64,000 bases of DNA from Paenibacillus sp. JNUCC32 (lineage in GTDB: Bacteria; Bacillota; Bacilli; Paenibacillales; Paenibacillaceae), in assembly GCF_014863545.1 (NCBI RefSeq), contig NZ_CP062260.1:1240001-1304000 (forward strand). The letters run 5' to 3'. Below, piece by piece: positions 60,277-64,000 of the stretch. The notes under the pieces were generated by a model. The model was not told the DNA's origin and searched no databases. It was given only the letters and a program-made list of their open reading frames with translations. Position 1 is the first letter of the stretch, and every line of letters starts with the position of its first letter. Both the position numbers and the translations under genes were made by a program.

Positions 60277-60936
60277 ATGAGTATGGATTACATCGTTCAA
60301 ATCGGCAAACCGATGCTGGAGGGCGCGCAGACCACGATCCTGTTGTTCTTGATTTCCATTCTGGTCTCCATACCGCTCGGGTTTGTGTTCACGTTAATGG
60401 TTCGAAGCGCAATCAAGCCGCTGGCTTGGTTGGCCAATGCCTATATATATGTTTTTCGAGGTACCCCGCTGCTGCTGCAGCTGCTGTTCTTCTGCTTTGG
60501 GCTGCCGGTGCTGCCGGTGATCGGAGAATATCTCGTTTTGGATCGTTTTGTAGCCGCATGCTTGGCATTCGTGCTGAACTATGCCGCTTATTTTGCGGAA
60601 ATCTTCCGCGGAGGACTCTTGGCGATTGACAAGGGGCAATATGAAGCGTCTAAGGTGCTGGGCCTGAACCGCTGGCAGACGACCACGAAAGTAATTCTGC
60701 CCCAGATGTTCCGCGTAGCCCTGCCTGCGGTATCCAACGAATCCATTACGCTGGTAAAAGATACGGCGCTGCTGTATGCGGTGGCGGTACCGGAGCTGCT
60801 GCACTTCGCGTATACGGCGGTCAATCGGGATTTCACGATAATGCCGTTTGTTATTGCGGGCGTGATATACCTGCTGATGACGCTTGTGTTAACGCTGCTG
60901 TTTAAATATCTGGAACGCCGATTCAAATATGAATAG
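60277..60936 (+). CDS. Polar amino acid ABC transporter permease
   Basis: A 219-residue membrane permease of the HisM/GlnP type with five helices. Visible motifs: GAQTTILLFLISILVSIPLG at the start, ANAYIYVFRGTPLLLQLLFF, YAAYFAEIFRGGLLAIDKGQ and the coupling helix QYEASKVLGLNRWQTTTKVI then LPQMFRVALPAVSNESITLV. It forms a homodimeric channel with the ATPase encoded next. The ATG has TTAGGAG 9 bases upstream. Confidence 0.94.
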   Translation: MSMDYIVQIGKPMLEGAQTTILLFLISILVSIPLGFVFTLMVRSAIKPLAWLANAYIYVFRGTPLLLQLLFFCFGLPVLPVIGEYLVLDRFVAACLAFVLNYAAYFAEIFRGGLLAIDKGQYEASKVLGLNRWQTTTKVILPQMFRVALPAVSNESITLVKDTALLYAVAVPELLHFAYTAVNRDFTIMPFVIAGVIYLLMTLVLTLLFKYLERRFKYE

Positions 60937-60951
60937 AAGGACTGTCGCGCA

Positions 60952-61698
60952 ATGGCAATTATCGAAGTAACCCATATGAAAAAATCCTTCGGCTCGCTGA
61001 ACGTGCTGAAGGACGTCAGCTTTGAGATTCAGAAGAATGAAGTGATTGCCGTCATCGGGCCTTCCGGTTCGGGAAAGAGCACCATGCTCCGCAGCCTGGT
61101 GCATCTGGAGGAAATCAACGGCGGATCGATCAAGGTGCAGGATCAGTATTTGGTGAAGGACGGCGTGTATTCCAGTCCGCCGCAGATCAAAGCGATCACG
61201 TCCCGGATGGGCATGGTATTTCAGCACTTCAACCTGTTTCCGCATCTGACGGTACAGGAGAATCTGGGCCTCGCGCCCAAACATGTCAAGAAACAAAGCA
61301 AAGAAGAAGTTAGAACGAACGGCGCCGCACTTTTGCAAAAAGTCGGTTTGTCCGATAAAGCGGATGTATACCCCGGAAATCTGTCGGGCGGTCAGAAGCA
61401 GCGAGTGGCCATTGCTCGGGCGCTCATGATGAATCCGGACATCATGCTGTTTGATGAACCGACATCGGCGCTGGATCCCGAGCTGACCGGCGAGGTGCTG
61501 GCCGTCATCAAGCAGCTGGCCGAGGAGCACATGACAATGGTGATCGTGACGCATGAGATGAGTTTTGCCAAGGAAGTGGCGGACCGGATCATCTTCATGG
61601 ATCACGGACAAGTAGTCGAAGCCGGAACGCCGAATCAAATATTTAACCAGCCGAAGATGGAGCGGACCCGCGAGTTTTTAAATCGGGCCGCGCGTTAA
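60952..61698 (+). CDS. Polar amino acid ABC transporter ATP-binding protein
   Basis: A 248-residue ATPase. Walker A is GPSGSGKST, the Q-loop is [20 protein letters not shown], the signature is [17 protein letters not shown], Walker B is [14 protein letters not shown] and the switch His is in [12 protein letters not shown]. It energises amino acid uptake with the permease and lipoprotein. The stop is followed by a strong terminator at 61703. No other transporter gene is linked. Confidence 0.96.
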   Translation: MAIIEVTHMKKSFGSLNVLKDVSFEIQKNEVIAVIGPSGSGKSTMLRSLVHLEEINGGSIKVQDQYLVKDGVYSSPPQIKAITSRMGMVFQHFNLFPHLTVQENLGLAPKHVKKQSKEEVRTNGAALLQKVGLSDKADVYPGNLSGGQKQRVAIARALMMNPDIMLFDEPTSALDPELTGEVLAVIKQLAEEHMTMVIVTHEMSFAKEVADRIIFMDHGQVVEAGTPNQIFNQPKMERTREFLNRAAR

Positions 61699-61702
61699 AG
61701 AG

Positions 61703-61753
61703 GACTGGCTCAAAGCTGGATCGAAAGATCGGCTGTGGGCTGGTCTTTTTTTT
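61703..61753 (+). terminator. Terminator of the amino acid ABC importer operon
   Basis: GACTGGCTCAAAGCTGGATC pairs imperfectly with GATCGGCTGTGGGCTGGTC across a GAAA loop, followed by TTTTTTTT. Confidence 0.9.
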
Positions 61754-61775
61754 GGCAAAAAATAAGGCCATAGAG

Positions 61776-61825
61776 TGAAAGCGTTTAAATTATTGGTTGA
61801 CGGAATCGGAATTGATCGATATCAT
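61776..61825 (+). promoter_or_regulatory. cre-like site and promoter of the arabinofuranosidase gene
   Basis: TGAAAGCGTTTAAA (61776-61789) matches the CcpA cre consensus except for the C near its end. TTGACG (61797-61802), 17 bases, TATCAT (61820-61825) follows directly, so the cre site sits just upstream of -35. Carbon catabolite control of a sugar hydrolase is plausible. Confidence 0.6.
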
Positions 61826-61893
61826 TGTTTTAAAGATTTATAAACTGTTTCATATAAATATCTATAAAATAATAGCGAGGAGCGGTAAAAGTC

Positions 61894-63387
61894 ATGAGTC
61901 AGGTTATTACCATTCATTCGGACGTATCCAAAGGCAAAATCAATCGCAATATTTATGGACATTTCTCCGAGCATCTGGGCCGCTGCATTTATGAAGGAAT
62001 CTGGGTGGGCGAGGATTCGCCGATACCCAATACGGAAGGGATCCGCAATGACGTGCTGGATGCGTTGAGACAGCTGAATATACCGGTTTTGCGCTGGCCG
62101 GGCGGTTGCTTTGCCGACGAATACCATTGGAAAGATGGCGTCGGGCCGCGGGAGAATCGGAAACAGATGGTCAATACGCACTGGGGCGGCGTTGTGGAGA
62201 ACAACCATTTCGGCACGCACGAATTCCTCCGTCTCTGCGAGCTTTTGGGCTGCGAACCCTACATATCGGGCAATGTCGGCAGCGGTACCGTTCAGGAGAT
62301 GTCGGAATGGGTTGAATACATGACATTTGACGGCGTGTCGCCGATGGCCGCATGGCGTCAGGAGAATGGCCGCGAGAAGCCGTGGAACGTGAAATATTTT
62401 GGAGTCGGGAACGAGAACTGGGGCTGCGGGGGCAATATGCGGCCGGAATATTATGCGGACTTGTACAGACGCTATCAGACTTACGTCCGCAACTATGGCG
62501 AGAACAAGATCTACAAAATTGCCTGCGGCCCGAATGTGGACGATTACCGCTGGATGGAAACCGTCATGAGGGAAGCGCATCCGTACATGGATGCCATAAG
62601 CCTTCATTATTACACGGTTCCGGGCGAATTCTGGACAGGCAAAGGACCTGCCACCGGATTCAGCGAACAGGAATGGTTCACCACCATGAAGAAAGCACTC
62701 CATATGGATGAATTGATCACGAGACATTCGGCGATTATGGATCAGTATGATCCTAATAAGCGCATCGGTCTCATCGTGGATGAGTGGGGCACCTGGTTTG
62801 ATGTCGAGCCCGGCACGAACCCTGGCTTCCTGTACCAACAGAATACGATCCGTGATGCCCTGGTGGCGGGTTTGACGCTGAATATTTTCCACGAGCATAA
62901 CGATCGGGTGGTGATGGCAAACATCGCGCAGATCGTCAACGTCCTGCAGTCCGTCATCTTGACCGAAGGCGAAAAGATGATCCTTACCCCGACCTATCAT
63001 GTGTTTGATATGTACAAAGTGCATCAGGATGCCGAACGTTTGGCTACCCATCACAGCGGGGCCGATTATGAGATGAATGGCGAGAAGATCCCGCAAGTAT
63101 CCGTGACGGCCTCGAGGGATGAAGCCGGCAAAATCCATGTAAGCCTGTGTAATGTTAGTCACGCGGAGCAGAGCGACGTGAAGATCCAGCTTCGGGGATT
63201 AAGCGGTGCGGTGAAGCAAATCGTAGGCCGGCAGCTTGCCGCCGATTCGCTGGATGCTCATAATACCTTTGAATCGCCGGAGGTTCTCAAGCCGGCTGCA
63301 TTCACTGCATTTGAACAGGAAGGTGACGTACTGCGTGCGAAGCTGGCACCGATGTCCGTTACCGTTCTCGAGATCACGGCGGAATAA
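61894..63387 (+). CDS. abfA: Alpha-N-arabinofuranosidase, GH51
   Basis: A 497-residue intracellular enzyme of family GH51, which removes arabinofuranosyl side groups from arabinan or arabinoxylan oligosaccharides. The (beta/alpha)8 barrel contains the catalytic acid/base in [12 protein letters not shown] (Glu about 171) and the nucleophile in [10 protein letters not shown] (Glu about 290), plus [20 protein letters not shown]-terminal beta domain (about 380-497) ends VTVLEITAE. There is no signal peptide; the length is typical. A cre-like box upstream suggests glucose repression. AGGAGCGG precedes the ATG. Confidence 0.95.
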   Translation: MSQVITIHSDVSKGKINRNIYGHFSEHLGRCIYEGIWVGEDSPIPNTEGIRNDVLDALRQLNIPVLRWPGGCFADEYHWKDGVGPRENRKQMVNTHWGGVVENNHFGTHEFLRLCELLGCEPYISGNVGSGTVQEMSEWVEYMTFDGVSPMAAWRQENGREKPWNVKYFGVGNENWGCGGNMRPEYYADLYRRYQTYVRNYGENKIYKIACGPNVDDYRWMETVMREAHPYMDAISLHYYTVPGEFWTGKGPATGFSEQEWFTTMKKALHMDELITRHSAIMDQYDPNKRIGLIVDEWGTWFDVEPGTNPGFLYQQNTIRDALVAGLTLNIFHEHNDRVVMANIAQIVNVLQSVILTEGEKMILTPTYHVFDMYKVHQDAERLATHHSGADYEMNGEKIPQVSVTASRDEAGKIHVSLCNVSHAEQSDVKIQLRGLSGAVKQIVGRQLAADSLDAHNTFESPEVLKPAAFTAFEQEGDVLRAKLAPMSVTVLEITAE

Positions 63388-63396
63388 ACGAAGGTC

Positions 63397-63675
63397 ATGG
63401 CGGATAATCGGTGTAAAGGTTGTCATGACGATTACCGGGTCAGCGATGAGCAGATCACGCGCGTGCTGTCCTCCCCGATGTTCTCATCGGACCGGTGCGT
63501 GCCGGATGACGAATATGATGCCCGTCTTCGTGCGTGCTTCTCATGCCCTAAACTGCAAGGGGGCACCACGTGTACGCTGTGCGGATGCATCGTACAGATT
63601 GCCGCGAAGCTGAAAGACAAGCGCTGCCCGTGCCCGGGGCAAGACCGTTGGTCGATCACCGTTAGTGCTTCATAG
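63397..63675 (+). CDS. Small Cys-rich protein, DUF6171-like
   Basis: A 92-residue protein with ten cysteines: CKGCHDDYRVS near the start, RACFSCPKLQGGTTCTLCGC, and KDKRCPCPGQDRW at the end. The spacing suggests two zinc-binding clusters. It fits the DUF6171 family of small Bacillales proteins, which has no known role. It follows the arabinofuranosidase gene by 9 bases on the same strand and probably shares its mRNA. The ribosome site (GAAGG) is close to the ATG, so the start is not certain. Confidence 0.75.
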   Translation: MADNRCKGCHDDYRVSDEQITRVLSSPMFSSDRCVPDDEYDARLRACFSCPKLQGGTTCTLCGCIVQIAAKLKDKRCPCPGQDRWSITVSAS

Positions 63676-63691
63676 AAAATAACGCATAGTC

Positions 63692-63736
63692 AAAGGCCTG
63701 TTCTCATGGATGGATCATGGGAGCAGGCTTTTTTAG
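63692..63736 (+). terminator. Terminator after the Cys-rich protein gene
   Basis: AAAGGCCTGTTCTCATG pairs imperfectly with CATGGGAGCAGGCTTT, followed by TTTTAG. No gene is seen between this and 63944. Confidence 0.72.
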
Positions 63737-63843
63737 AACAGGAAGGGTTCATTAGCTTTACAGAAACTTATAAGCTATTAAGACAACTCAAGCCGGCTTC
63801 AGCGGCGGAAGCGTGAGGCAGCATCTTGTCATGAGATCAATAG

Positions 63844-63900
63844 AAAAGAGCTGTACCAGTCGCATTCCTTTCGGAATGGATCTGCGCACAGCTCTTTTTC
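63844..63900. terminator. Terminator of the gene entering from the right
   Basis: AAAAGAGCTGT and ACAGCTCTTTT form an 11-bp stem around an inner hairpin (CATTCC/GGAATG). It lies downstream of the minus-strand stop at 63945. Confidence 0.8.
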
Positions 63901-63944
63901 ATGGGATCGACGCTCCGACAACCTTGAGGATGCTCTTGTCCGCG

Positions 63945-64000
63945 TTAGGCTTTGTTCTTCTTGCTGAACAGCGAATCAACCGAGAGCAGGCTGCTGCCGC
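63945..64000 (-). CDS. C-terminal end of a minus-strand gene
   Basis: The last 17 codons of a leftward reading frame (ending SVDSLFSKKNKA, then TAA at 63947-63945) reach the window edge. The basic C-terminus and the following terminator at 63844 support a real gene, but no family can be named from this fragment. Confidence 0.4.
   Translation of the reverse strand, partial: GSSLLSVDSLFSKKNKA

Noticed and set aside
61822..63162. 446-codon open frame antisense to the arabinofuranosidase gene
   Set aside because: Lies wholly across a clear GH51 gene; no motif or ribosome site.
1..64000. CRISPR arrays, insertion sequences, prophage or rRNA
   Set aside because: No regularly spaced repeats, transposase or phage genes, or rRNA-like sequence were seen; the only structural RNA found is tRNA-His.

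Overview
The window looks like a chromosomal segment of a spore-forming, low-GC Gram-positive bacterium, most likely a Paenibacillus. The reasons are strong AGGAGG-type ribosome binding sites, frequent TTG and GTG starts, GerA/GerB germinant-receptor genes, an S-layer (SLH) anchored glycosidase, Bacillales-specific small families (DUF1450, DUF3886, YneQ-like), odhA-odhB next to each other without an E3 gene, and a mostly moderate-to-high GC content with one AT-rich patch. The genus is inferred from gene content; no marker gene was compared.

Layout. 1-3.7 kb: germinant receptor genes (minus strand), an amino-acid permease and a LysE-type exporter. 3.9-14.6 kb: a phosphodiesterase-like protein, a DUF72 protein, the 2-oxoglutarate dehydrogenase pair odhAB, 6-phosphogluconolactonase, a short-chain dehydrogenase, the tRNA hydroxylase trhO and an SGNH esterase. 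14.9-17.7 kb: a three-gene ABC importer. 17.9-21.3 kb: an AT-rich island with two paralogous HTH/TPR-like receptors around a 48-residue exported peptide gene. I read this as an RRNPP (Alo-like) quorum-sensing cassette. 21.4-26.3 kb: MFS and chromate transporters, a thioredoxin-reductase-like protein and small proteins. 26.5-33.6 kb: a MoxR/DUF58/DUF4129 operon running into a type I pullulanase and an SLH-GH18 glycosidase.

33.7-40.9 kb is a run of small metabolic and stress genes (RidA, two GNATs, a hydrolase, tRNA-His, a kinase, a DsbA-like protein, DUF4269, DinB and TVP38 proteins). 41.0-44.5 kb is a minus-strand operon of VTC polyphosphate polymerase, DUF4956 membrane protein and a large CotH-family lipoprotein, with PhoP-box-like repeats upstream. 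44.8-46.8 kb is a two-component pair. 46.9-55.1 kb holds SRPBCC and DUF4166 proteins, an MFS exporter, a DUF2087 regulator with a GIY-YIG protein, DegV, a GH3 hexosaminidase lipoprotein and a sigma-70 factor without region 1.1. 55.2-64 kb holds a divergent MurB-like protein, Mn-dependent pyrophosphatase, two secreted proteins of unknown role, a polar amino-acid ABC importer and a GH51 arabinofuranosidase under a cre-like site.

The best candidates for poorly described biology are the receptor/peptide island (17.9-21.3 kb) and the VTC-DUF4956-CotH operon with its Pho-box-like repeats. No insertion sequence, prophage, CRISPR array or rRNA was seen.
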